From Cycas panzhihuaensis (Eukaryota; Cycadophyta): a stretch of DNA of 64,000 bases. A program made the translations under genes and the position numbers. Below, one piece after another: positions 37,245-47,479 of the stretch. The stretch covers positions 236,227,741-236,291,740 of the forward strand of contig CM041465.1 in NCBI GenBank assembly GCA_023213395.1, read 5' to 3'. The notes under the pieces were generated by a model. It searched no databases. It was not told where the DNA came from and was given only the letters and a program-made list of their open reading frames with translations. Within the stretch, counting starts at the first letter, position 1. Each line of letters opens with the position of its first letter.

Positions 37245-39215
37245 GGTATTTTGCAGGTAGTTATCACAGTAGATAATTGTGAAAACATTAGGATGGCTAT
37301 GATGAGTTTCATGGAGATGATGTCCCATGGGGACAAACAGGTTCTAGCACGATATGGCCTACTAAATGTCACATGGACACTACAATTCATGTCAGACCAA
37401 CACCTCTTGGTAGATATAGTTTCGTATTCAGACAGGAGTAGGCATGTATTCCACCTTCCCCAAGTGGGGGACATGACAGTGACACCTAGGGACATATGAA
37501 GGATCCTGGGAGTGCTAGGGACAAGACAACGAGCATCATTGGGGGCACTACCTAGTAATGAGGCAGCGCATAGGGAGGTAGCTACATTTTTTACTAGACA
37601 GGACAAATAGGAGAGACGAGGGATACCTTTATAAACTATGGTCATGTCTAGAGTTCCTCATGTGAGGAAGTTAAATACTTTATGCATTCTATTCTTTATA
37701 TTCTAGAAATAGAATTATAGAGATATACCTAGAGGATGGATGGATGCAGTGCAGAGATCTGAGGCCAAGGAGAGTCTGGATTGGGCCACGCTGACATCGG
37801 TGAACCTGGTCGTGCAGTTAGATGCCATCAGGGTAGCAAGGAGAGGAGGACTGTCATACAACACAATGTTACAGTGCCGGTTCTTCGATCACTTCAGAGC
37901 GATGGCACCCACAGTAGGACCACACCCCATTTTAGAGTGGGCTCCTATCCTCCACAGGTGGCAGACTCAGTTTAGAGGGACCGAGGATTAGGGACATGTT
38001 CATTAATTGGTGGAGGCTACATCACTAGACCTCCTCACCATGGAAGACTACATATCTGATCCATATTGAGGGCTAAGGTGGAGCAGTGATGATGAGGTAG
38101 GCAGAGTAGGAGTCACCCCAAGGGATGATAACAATGGTGATGGGGGTGATAGAGGTGACAGGGCAGGCCCGTCTTGAGCAGCAGGTGGAGAGGTAGGACC
38201 TTCGGGCACCGCAAGAGGAGAGGCAGGTCCGTAGAGAGTTGCAGAGGGAGAGGCAAGTCCATTTGGAGCTGCATAGAGGGAGTCAGGGGCCTACAAACAT
38301 GAGCCTGCTGATTGAGGATAGTAGGGAGATCCAAGGTAGCAACAACACCCATAGAGAGGGGTGGAGATTCCCTAGTAACTGAAGTAGTCGCTGAGGTGGT
38401 ATCAGAGGAGGAGGAGGTACCAGGCACTAGTGGAGCATATGAGGAGAAGGCTGTCATCAGAGTTGAGGAGCTGGCAGCCCCAACAGGTGAGACACTATCT
38501 TTTCCTATTGTCTTTTGATTTCCAGATGCTTAGATGCTTGATTTTGGTTTGATATATAGCTCCATGTACTGGCACATTGCATGTTAGACTTCACAGGACT
38601 GGCAAAGATCTAGACATTGGTGGAGGCTATAGTTTGGGAGATGTTCCCTTAGGCCTATGCAAAGGGGCATCGTCCCATCTAGGCAGGAGAAGATCCTAGA
38701 TTGGTGGGAGCCCACATAACAGTGTTCGTCCCATTAGTTAGGGCGAGGGACGTATGAATCGCAGAGTCCCAAGAGCATGAGGCATGCATGGGATGACTCA
38801 AGGGTGAGTTGGATGAGACCCAAGTTGAGAGGGACACTCTACGAAGTCAGGTATAGTTTCTGGAGGTACAGGGAGGTGCAGGTGGAGACTTAGAGAGCCA
38901 AATCAGGATGGTGGTACTGGAGGAGCATCTCTAAGGGATGGAGGAGAGACTCCAGGGTGCAGAGAGCGAGAGGGATCGTATCTAGGTAAGATATGATTAA
39001 CTAGTGGATCAAATAGCCTTGAGGTCATCATGGAGTTAGACATACACCTACACAGTGGCGATGACCCCAAGGAGGCCTTAAGACGAGGGGAGTGAGGCAG
39101 GGAGCTCCCAGAGATGTAGACAGAGTCTAAGAGGGATGTGGTCCCTAGGAGAGGGATCACATCAATTGGGAGATGATACCCTAGGAGCGGGGCAATAATA
39201 GAGTAGAATATTGTA
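37245..39215 (+). pseudogene. Plant mobile domain (PMD)-like gene, antisense within gypsy B
   Basis: The + strand runs against the orientation of element B. An acceptor-like TTTTGCAG ends at 37256, within codon range of the first open block (37251-37499). That block reads DQHLLVDIVSYSDRS and then HVFHLPQVGDMTVTPRD, the core signature of the PMD family (compare FHLPxGEMTVTLxD), followed by RILGVLGT. A second block (37740-37991) has WATLTSVNLVVQLDAIRV and LQCRFFDHFRAMAP, like the C-terminal half of the domain. A third block from about 38797 is strongly charged (LKGELDETQVERDTL, then EERLQGAESERDRI), a probable coiled coil, as seen C-terminal to PMD in transposon-borne proteins. Stops are TAG/TAA decay. 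The coding capacity is about 500-600 residues. PMD proteins are found in plant transposons and in MAIN/MAIL host genes; their biochemical role is not settled. Confidence 0.78.
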
Positions 39216-39575
39216 GTTTTGATTTAGTGGGGGAAAGCAATGGACCTCTAGGGAATTACCATATGATGTCACATGATTGTACTCCTCCTTACAAGGATTT
39301 TGGCTTCCCACGGATGATGTAACATACCATTTATATGATATGAAACATCGTGATTATTTATATATATAGGTGGGGTCATTGATACCCCATTTGGTATATG
39401 ATGATGTGTATGTGACACATGATGGATGATGTATATTTATGTTTTTATGTTTATGTATGTATATATATGAGGGTGCACAGATGCACAAAGAAGGATATGT
39501 TATGATGTTTCTAATTTATTATTGTATAATTTATGCTATGATATTTGTTTGAGTTACACACACTTCCCTTCATGC
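39216..39575 (+). other. AT-rich spacer after the PMD gene
   Basis: Low-complexity ATG/TATATA-rich sequence. Its complement is recognisable in element A at about 52270-52020 (shared GGCTTCCCA and ATGATGA blocks), so this spacer belonged to the family ancestor. Confidence 0.6.
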
Positions 39576-40340
39576 AGGGCCATATTCCTAGTAGAGGCAC
39601 ATATGATCACCATGAACAATGGCGATAGACATATATGAGGCTAGGAGATAGGGTGGCATACATGTCCACATGGAAGCATAGTGAGATATGCAAAGGAAGC
39701 ACCAATGATGAGCAAGTAATGATACTCTGGCATGCCCTACTAGTTAGAGGATGTTTCCAAGCCTGGGACGATGAGGTCAACATGCCTAATTAGGAGGATA
39801 GGGTCTCCATAGGAGAGGAGATGAGGAAAGGCTCTGCAGGAGGAACCCAAGGAGAACAAGAAGGCCACCCTAAGTTGCCATCTTGCCTATGACTAGGAGG
39901 AATGGAGACACACTTAGGATGGTAGTTTAAGCTCATTACAGAGCACAAAAGTGGAGAGAGGTGTAGATAGCCCATGCAGGGGTAGGGGTAGTCACACGTA
40001 GAATTGGAGATAGGTGACGAAGATTAGGCCCTGTGTGGCTAGGCTTATAAGCAAACTTGTTATGGTCAGAAACAAATAAGTGCAATGAACTTGACACGTG
40101 ATGGATCGTGTGGCATGGTTACGTCTGAATAGGAGTGGCTCCAATCCTTGGTAAGGATCTAGAGCATGAAGAAGAAGTGCCTCTATGAGTGGCTCATTGA
40201 TGTAGATGCTTATGTGAAGCCACTGAGGGAGGGCGAGAAGGTGAAAGAAGTGGCTGGTTCAAAACTAGAAGCTTAAGAGCCAATATATAATGAAGAGGAG
40301 TAGGAATATCCGATCGAGATATTCCTTAGGTGTGCATGAA
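39576..40340 (+). pseudogene. Possible further exon(s) of the antisense gene
   Basis: If TAG/TAA are treated as decayed CAG/CAA, the + strand is nearly open in one frame. The pieces include GDRVAYMSTWKHSEICKG near 39650 and LVRGCFQAWDDEVNMPN near 39745. A second stretch near 40155-40330 includes KKKCLYEWLIDVDAYVKPL. No family is recognised. The first part is conserved, in antisense, in element A (52000-51770), which argues that it is a real component. Whether it is spliced to the PMD gene is unknown. Confidence 0.4.
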
Positions 40341-40960
40341 ACTAGGGTGACATGCCGAGGAGAGGGCTCATAACCCTCACTATCTAACTCAAAATCACCC
40401 ACAATGGCTAAGTAACTGTAACTACCTACACCAATAGGGGCAAACTTAACTAGGTTTAGCTTATGACAAGGCATAGGTTCTGACTGATGAAGGTTAGCCT
40501 CCTGGAACAGAGGCCATACAAAAGGGGTAGCCTCCTTAGGATCGTTATCTTCATCATCAAAGACAACCTAGTAGGCTGGATGAGAAGTGTGAGATGGCAT
40601 ACGCTCGCGGGTAACAACCTTAACTCATCCTTCATGGAAAAATTTAAGTTGCCCCTAATGTAAGGAGCAGATTGCTCCTATTTGTACAAGCCATGGTCAG
40701 CCCAACAAGAGGTTATACTCCACATCGATATCAAGTACAACAACTTTGACAGAAACAGTCTTCTCTCCTAAAGTGAGGGAAAGGGAGACTGTCCCTAAGG
40801 GGGATTTCTCAGTCCCATCATACCCTTAGCATTTCTAAGGGACAGACTCAAGAGCTACTATGCCTAACTCCTTGAGCATATGCATAGGCATAGCATTAAC
40901 TAAGGAGCCATTATCTACGATGGCCTTCTTTATGATAAAATCAGGAGTTTCAATAGTAAT
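40265..40960 (-). pseudogene. Protease region of gypsy B
   Basis: On the minus strand, AIVDNGSLVNAMPM near 40930-40890 is a retropepsin active-site region with DNGS kept. VVLDIDVEYNLLLG near 40755-40715 follows, as in A and C. It then enters a linker (LVKFAPIGVGSYSYLAIV near 40455-40400) shared with C (near 61905-61960). Homology to C stops near 40340: RT, RNase H and integrase do not follow, and the PMD region begins instead. Several stops interrupt the frame. Confidence 0.82.
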
Positions 40961-41599
40961 AACGAATGGATAATGCAAAAGCTTCTCCCATTCACTAGGA
41001 GATGGGAGATCTCAGGGATTGAATGAGATAATAGGTGATCCATGGAAGGTGTTGCCTACTACATGGATGGAAGCATCTTGTTGACCAAGACCTTCAAGAA
41101 GAAGATCACGTTGCGTAGGACAGCTTCTCAAGACATCCCTGCAGTGACGATGTTGAGCTCGTCAATGATAGAGAAGGGCTTCCCCTTCATAGTAGGTTGG
41201 GGAAGTGCCCTTCAAAAAGCGTAATAGTTAGGGCACACGAGAATAGTCTTGGGAAGTGCAGGGGCTTCTGGAAGAGGATTAAGGTGAGTTGTAGATGAAG
41301 AGGCACCAGTTGCCTCTTTAGCGGCTTGAGACTGGATTAAGACATACAATGAGGTTGTCTCAAGCAATTAAATAACCTTCTTTACCTTATTCTTGGATTT
41401 TAAAGATGATGAGATGTGTTGATTAAGAGAACCCAAGGAAGAGGATGAATTCCTCACACCCTTCCCTTTGGCTTGAGAAGGGTGAGGGTTAGGAGACCTC
41501 CCTCGATTCTGATTATTCTTCTGTTGAGAGTTATGATCACTCTCCCTGTGTTTGGGGAAGGGATCTCTATGGACCGATTGGTCTAGATTAGGCCTTGAG

Positions 41600-43587
41600 G
41601 CTCATTTGGGAGAGGAGTCACATTGCAGGACATCCATAAGATGTTGAACCTGACAATATGAATCATCATGGAAGCATTCTTTGTGGAAGGAGCACCACTT
41701 CTTCTCAAGGGAAGAATCATATTTCCTCACTTGAGAGAACTAGGTGTTACCACCCCTAGAAGGAGCATCTTGTAAACCTTGGTGAATAGGTTTGTTGGAT
41801 GTGGGTGACAAAGGAGCTTGAAGTTTGAGTTTCTTCATCATACGTTCAAATGAATGTATAGCTGAAGTAAGGGGATCTATAGTCTTCTCGGTAGAGTGGG
41901 AAGAAGACTTAGCGGATTATTGAGATTTAGTTTCTTTTGGTGGTGGGGGTGCCTCACATTGCTTTGAGGACTTAAGAGGCTTCTTGTGTCTAACTTCGAT
42001 CTCAATAGCATCAAGTGCCAAGCACTTCACTATGGCAAAGTCACATATAGTCACCTCCATCTTAAGGACTTCTACATGAACTTATGGGTAAAGGGCATTG
42101 ACGAAAATGTCTCTCTTTAACTCCTAAGGCAAAGTAGCCTTAGTGGAGTAAAGAAGGTCATGGAAGAGCCACATAAAGTCACAATTCATCTCATCATAAC
42201 CTTGTTTGAGCGACAAAAGGGATTTCATTCCACTCTCAAATAGATGAGCCACGTCAAAGTAGTTGACAAACTCATCCACGAGCTGCTGGAATGAATGAAT
42301 AGAATGTGCAAGTAGATGATAAAACCACTTGAGGTCATCACCTTGAAGGGATTGTGGAAATAATTTCATAAGGATGTGATCGTAGGCCCAGTAGCCGATA
42401 CATGCTATAGAGAAACTACAAACATGCTCTGCTGGATCCTGCGATGAAGTCCCATCGAATTTGGGAACTTCAGGGAGATGAGGTGATAAGTTGGTCCTTA
42501 GCACCTCAATGGACAAGGGTGTTGATCTATAATCCATAAAGGGATGTGACCTTGTCTGGATCATAAGATCGACAAGTGATGACGAAGGTAATGAGCAAGG
42601 AGCAGATGGGGGTGGAGGGCCCATCCCTCCTTATGGAAATACCCCTTATTGGAAAGGGACTTGAGAGAAGGCACCTTAAAAAGGAGTTGGGCCTCCTTGC
42701 AAAGTCGTGTTGTAAGGTGCTATACAAGATAGAAGAAAAGAGAGGTGAGAGACCAGATTTTGCCCATATTGGCTACCCGTAGGTGGCGCCACCCCATATG
42801 GGTATAAAGGGTCTGCCCTGTAAATAGGAAGGTGGTTTCCTTTACCATGCCCCCATGGCTGAGATGTATAACCCAAAGGTACGTAAAGAGAAGGCCCACT
42901 AGACTGAGTTTGAGAGTATGTGAAGATGGGTCCCACATGACTAGAAGTAGGGGTGTAAACATGTCCCCTAGGTCTAATAGGAAATGTCTGCACCACGTTT
43001 GGAGGTGGCATATTTGTTTGGCTAGGGAGAGGCATACTAACCCCAAGCTGGGAGAAAGACATACCTTTAGTGGTCCCAGAAGGGTTGGGACCACAAAGGG
43101 AAGTAGAGGATATAACGGATGTCCCTAAGGTGGATGTGAGGATCATACGGGACAGATGCGATGGGATAAATGGGTTACTCATCATAGGTGGGGTAGATGT
43201 GGATGAAGAAGGTGCCCTACCACACAAGATATCTTCAAACCATTTAGGATATGGTTGAAGGCGAGATGCATGGAAGCATATGTTAATAGCTTCAGCTACA
43301 TCGATGGGAGGGGTATCCACCTAATCACAAGAGGTAGATGGAACCTATAACGAGGTGGACCCCTCAGGATGCTCCTCATAAGAGTCACTACCTTGGTGAT
43401 AGAACTCAAGAGAAGATGAAACCTCCACTCCATGAATAGAGGGATGGGAATCATATGGGTGTTTTTGGTCACCCAAATAATAGATAGGGTCTTCACCCTC
43501 TTTAGAGGACCCCAAGAAAGAGGTAGGAAACTTGTGGGCTCCAGAGGCGAAGGCATGGTATGCCCAATCTGAAGGATATCCCTCCAT
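41600..43587 (-). pseudogene. Gag of gypsy B
   Basis: The start at 43587 gives MEGYPSDWAYHA, matching C (58681) and A (47480). A long proline/serine-rich N-terminal region includes SLYVPLGYTSQPWGHGKG near 42880-42830. The retrotransposon gag core at 42624-42124 reads PEVPKFDGTSSQDPAEHV, then YDHILMKLFPQSLQGDDLKW and FVNYFDVAHLFESGMKSLLS. A zinc-finger-like CSFHKECFHDDSYC lies near 41700-41660. Only a few stops interrupt it, so it is the best preserved gag of the three, but it is still broken. Confidence 0.92.
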
Positions 43588-43826
43588 GGTCTAATCAAAA
43601 TTCGACAATGGAAGGGAGTGGTATACAGGATCTTCTAACAATGGGGGAAGACCTCGTAGGCAACATGAGAAATGTTGCATATAAGACTTACCAATGCATT
43701 AGAAGAGAAATAAGAATAAAGGTAGTGTAGGTGTTGGGGGTTGCCCAATGGAATCAAAGGAGTAGAACTACTAAGAGGTAGTAGCACCAACAAGAAAGGG
43801 AATACGACTAATCCCTTACTAGCAGA

Positions 43827-43845
43827 TCCCCAATATGGTCAACAA
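43827..43845 (-). promoter_or_regulatory. Primer-binding site of gypsy B
   Basis: The minus strand reads TGTTGACCATATTGGGGA directly after the LTR end. The family pattern across A, B and C is TGRYGACCATNYTRGGGA. The tRNA used was not identified. Confidence 0.7.
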
Positions 43846-44709
43846 TGGAATTGCATCTATGGGATGGTTACTAGACTCAATAAAGATCAGGGTAATCAAT
43901 GATATATAGTAGAATAAGAATGTAATCCTATAAGTAGAGAAAACACCCACACAGGACATCCACATATCGGAAAGCAGGTTCGGGACCCACGAATGGTGCA
44001 CGACTTCCTCAAGGTAGTTTGGTTCTTTTGGCTTAAAGGGATCAGACACACGTAAGGTGTCTTGGATAACCCTAGAAGATGAGGTCCCCCTTCCCTTCGA
44101 TGGCTGGAAGGAAGAGGAGAGACCCACGGAGAAAAGGAGTTCCTTTGGGAAGGGAATATGGCACAAATGCGATAGACGCGGTTGAATGGTAAGGGAGTAC
44201 GAGATAAGCGCAAATAGACCTCTTAGGCTGACTAACCTAAGGGGAGTCTAAGTGGAATAAGTGACGATAAAAGAGGAATCCTTGCTGCTATACAAATGAA
44301 AGGGGCCCAAGCCCTGACAAGGATGATGAGGGTTGTGTATGTTGGTTGGATATGTGAAGTGTGGGAAAGAGGTGATAAAAGCGATATCATGTGTGTTCAC
44401 AAAAGAGAATATGAACTATGCTCCCTCTCTCTCTTTTCTTTTTCAATAGCAAAAGATAAAGGAAAAAATGTCTTATGCACACTTAAACATACACACTAAG
44501 ATGATGTCTAGTTAAGGGATGCTTGCGGTTTAGGTAAGAGAAAGGAGGGAGGCACAATTCCTATAATGCACTCTTTTATATAAAGTCAACCGTGCAGCAT
44601 GCATGTGTAAGATGAATGCACGTAGATTGATTTGTTACCCTTTCCCTTTTATGTGACTTATTATACAAGAGCATATGCCTAACAAAAGCAAAAAGGGAAA
44701 GGACTATGT
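43846..44709 (-). repeat. 5' LTR of gypsy B, distal part
   Basis: It aligns with 32219-33085 of the other LTR and ends CA on the minus strand at 43846. It is cut by element A at 44709/44710. The other part is 55803-57906. Confidence 0.9.
44705..44709. repeat. Target-site duplication, left, of gypsy A
   Basis: TATGT, identical to 55798-55802. The empty site ACTATGTGAAAGG is seen in the uninterrupted LTR of B near 33077-33089. Confidence 0.93.
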
Positions 44710-47221
44710 TGTTTCCCAGCTTCCGGGAATGGATACGGAATCACCGACTCAGGTAAGTGCAGGTATGTCTCTAGCATTATCATCACTTTTATTTCCTGAT
44801 TGTGCCTTACATATTTGCATGCGTATGACTTTGTGGGCGGCCTGGTCGTCGTCCACACCTATGTTTAGCCTATGACGACTATAGCAGGGGCACACTCTTA
44901 GCGAGTGTGGCACCACAGTGACCGTGACTTCGCATCTACCCTCCTCTCTCACAGGTCCACCGGTTTGCGCCACCTCCACCCGTGTGATGTCTCATCGTCG
45001 CTTGGTTAGCTTGCCACCTCATTTGGGGTCCTATTTCTGCTCCCGTGGGCCCGTTTCTAGGCTTGTTTGCTCCCGGGTGGGTGTTTTAGTTGTCCTTTAG
45101 CCTTTTCGGCTTGCCCCGACTGGACGGTTGGTGGGCCCCATTTGTGTCTCCAGTGCGTCTGCCGAATTTTCGCGATCACGGATTTTCGCAGATCTGCAGA
45201 ATTTTGTGATCACCGGGAATATCCATGATCGCTAAAGTTTTCGATACGACTATCTCTGCTTGTTTTTAAAATCCGGGTGGCAATTTCGCATTTATTGAAG
45301 CGCCACGTGGTTCGCCTTTTCTCCCTCCCGGTAGTGCCCTATTCGCGTACTTTAGGGTTTTGCTTTAGTACTTAAACATCTTTTGGCTCGTTTTCAAGGA
45401 TCTTTTGGACTCACTTTTGGATTTACTCTCAAGAGGAACACTCTCTGCTCTGCTCTCTTACCATTTGCTTTTCTTGCCGGACTGCACCCTTCATCTGACG
45501 CCCGACTCTCCTTTGGCTTGGTTGAGACATTCTCTCAGCCCCTCAAACGCCTTGGAGAGGGCTCCTTTGAAGCGGTTTCCGGTATTTTCTACCAGGCGAT
45601 CCACGAGTTCCCCATTTGCAGTGTTTCCGTTCCACCTTCATAGCAGGCCCCTAGCACCTCTATTCAGATCTGCATTTGTTCCGGCCCTTCTTCCTTCATC
45701 TTTTGGTGGGCAAATCCCTTGCTTCCCTTTCCAGGTACTCTTCACTTTGTATTTATTTTTGGTGATATTTACACTTGACTTATTTGTTCTCATTTGTTGC
45801 TTGAGAGTTGGTTTTCCTCCCTCTTGAGGGCTGTACCACTCTCCCTCTACTTCTTACTGCGTTCTTTGTCAAGGCAAGGCGTTGAGGGTTGCATAGGCTT
45901 TGGGCGGGAGCTGGGTGGATTCCGCACCACCGCCACGCTCCCTAAGCGGCTCAAAGCCCTCCAAAGCCTCCCTCTCGCCCCGTGCTACTCTTGGCTTGCA
46001 AACAAGGGTTCGAAGGCTCCCTCTGGTTGCCCAAACCAGCGCTATAGGCCCCAACCGCGGGTTCTTGCTCCACCTTTGCTCCCCGGTTACCCGGTTTGCT
46101 CCCCGTAGCATCCCGGTTCCCGTGGGTGTCTTTGGGTCTTTCTTGCCCCTTCTTGCGGTAGTTTTCCGGCCTTGAGTCTTGACTTTCTCCTCACGCCGCG
46201 GCTCTTGGGGAGAGGTTTGGGCACCATTTGCGGGAGGTAGGCCACTCCGAGGCTTACCTTGTTGTTTCCTTTCATTTGGATCGTTCTTGTTTGGTATTTT
46301 GGTTATTGGAGTAAGAGTGATGGATGTAGATTTAGAGTGTGGTTTATGTTGTTAGAGATATATTGGTAGATGTTTGTGTCGCATATAGGTGTTCTCCCCT
46401 CGGCAAGAGGGAGACCTTTGTTGCTTATAGGTACTCAGGACGCGCGGAGAACGTTGCCCGTTGCCCCCTTCCACCGGTAAGCGTCCCTTGCATGTGTCAT
46501 ATTTTATGCTATCTCATTTGCTAGTTAGCATTTCTTTCCTTCCTTCAGTATCGCATTTACTTTTCCTGGGGAAGGTAAGGAAGCCCCTTTTCGCTTGCCG
46601 CTACATTTCACATCCAGACAGCTGTGAGTGGTTGGGTGCTCCTCTGGGCTACGCCATCTCTCACGCCTTCGGCCCAGGTGCACGCTCCGTTCCTCTTCGC
46701 TACCCCTGGTCTTTTTTCCTTCTTTTATTCTTTTCCTAGTAATTAGAACATCGAAAGATTAAAAGGGAAAATTGCCTTTTTTGTATTGGTTTACGATTTG
46801 TTTGCCTTGTTGCGTGTACTTTTGTTATTCGTAGGAAAGGTTGTAGGAGTCTTCTTCTCTCTTACCCTTCCTCCCTCTTCCTTAACTGCCTTGGCGCCTT
46901 CCGCATCGCTCGTATACCCAGTTAGATTGCATAGGATTGTTCTTGGCCTATCCTTATTAGGTTCTTTCTCTCTCCCTTCTGGCCACCCAAGGGTGGGAGG
47001 GCCTACTCCCGTGTCAACCCGGGTTCGTCCCACGATCTTAGCCCTTCGCTCAAGGCGGTGAAGGGTCACCCAAGAGTAGCCATACTCCATTGCAGATCCC
47101 GAACTCGCGCTCCGGCGCACGGGGCGCTCTGCGTGGTAGTTGCTTGCCTTGTAGGTTCCACTTCCTACCGCTTCGTCACCATCTCTCCCCGCCTATCGGC
47201 CGGTTATCCGTGTAGCGTCCA
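44710..47221 (+). repeat. 5' LTR of gypsy A (2512 bp)
   Basis: It starts TGTTTCCCAGC and ends TAGCGTCCA. It aligns across its whole length with 53227-55797. It carries a perfect hairpin (CACACTC/GAGTGTG at 44891-44909) and a splice-donor-like CAG/GTAAGT at 44750-44758. Small frames inside (for example 45405-45827) are not conserved between the two copies and are not genes. Confidence 0.94.
44891..44909. repeat. 7 bp-stem inverted repeat in the LTR of A
   Basis: CACACTC, a TTAGC loop, then GAGTGTG. The same hairpin is kept in the 3' LTR at 53403-53421. It could fold in the transcript or bind protein; no function is shown. Confidence 0.75.
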
Positions 47222-47240
47222 GCGACCATCTTGGGGACCA
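47222..47240 (+). promoter_or_regulatory. Primer-binding site of gypsy A
   Basis: GCGACCATCTTGGGGACCA directly follows the LTR. Compared with C (TGACGACCAT) the first bases are missing, possibly one of the many small indels in A. Confidence 0.65.
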
Positions 47241-47479
47241 AGAAGGGAGCTAGTCTCGCTCTCTTGGTTGGTTTCGCTACTCTGTGTGATCCTTTCTATA
47301 CTGTCTTGACCTCCACGTTGGGCGCCCCCAACGCTGCGTGTTATACCATTCCTTCTCTTTTCACGACATCGTCGGCCGACCTTGCATGCGTCGTTTCTCT
47401 CGTCGTTTCATGGCGGTCTACCCCTTTGTTAGAAGACCCCGAGTGCGACCTTCTTGCCTCGTCGGATCCCGATCCGACT

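Noticed and set aside
37235-37645. 136-codon minus-strand frame
   Set aside because: It is longer than its opposite, but the + strand carries the PMD signature. The minus frame has no recognisable content and is a shadow.
42676-43320. Plus-strand frames (42832-43128, 43070-43258) opposite the gag of B
   Set aside because: They are shadows of the minus-strand gag, which aligns residue by residue with C and A.
44710-47221. Several open frames of 60-140 codons in the LTR of A (for example 45405-45827, 45794-46108)
   Set aside because: They are not conserved in frame in the other LTR copy, have no recognisable domain, and arise from GC-rich sequence with few stops.
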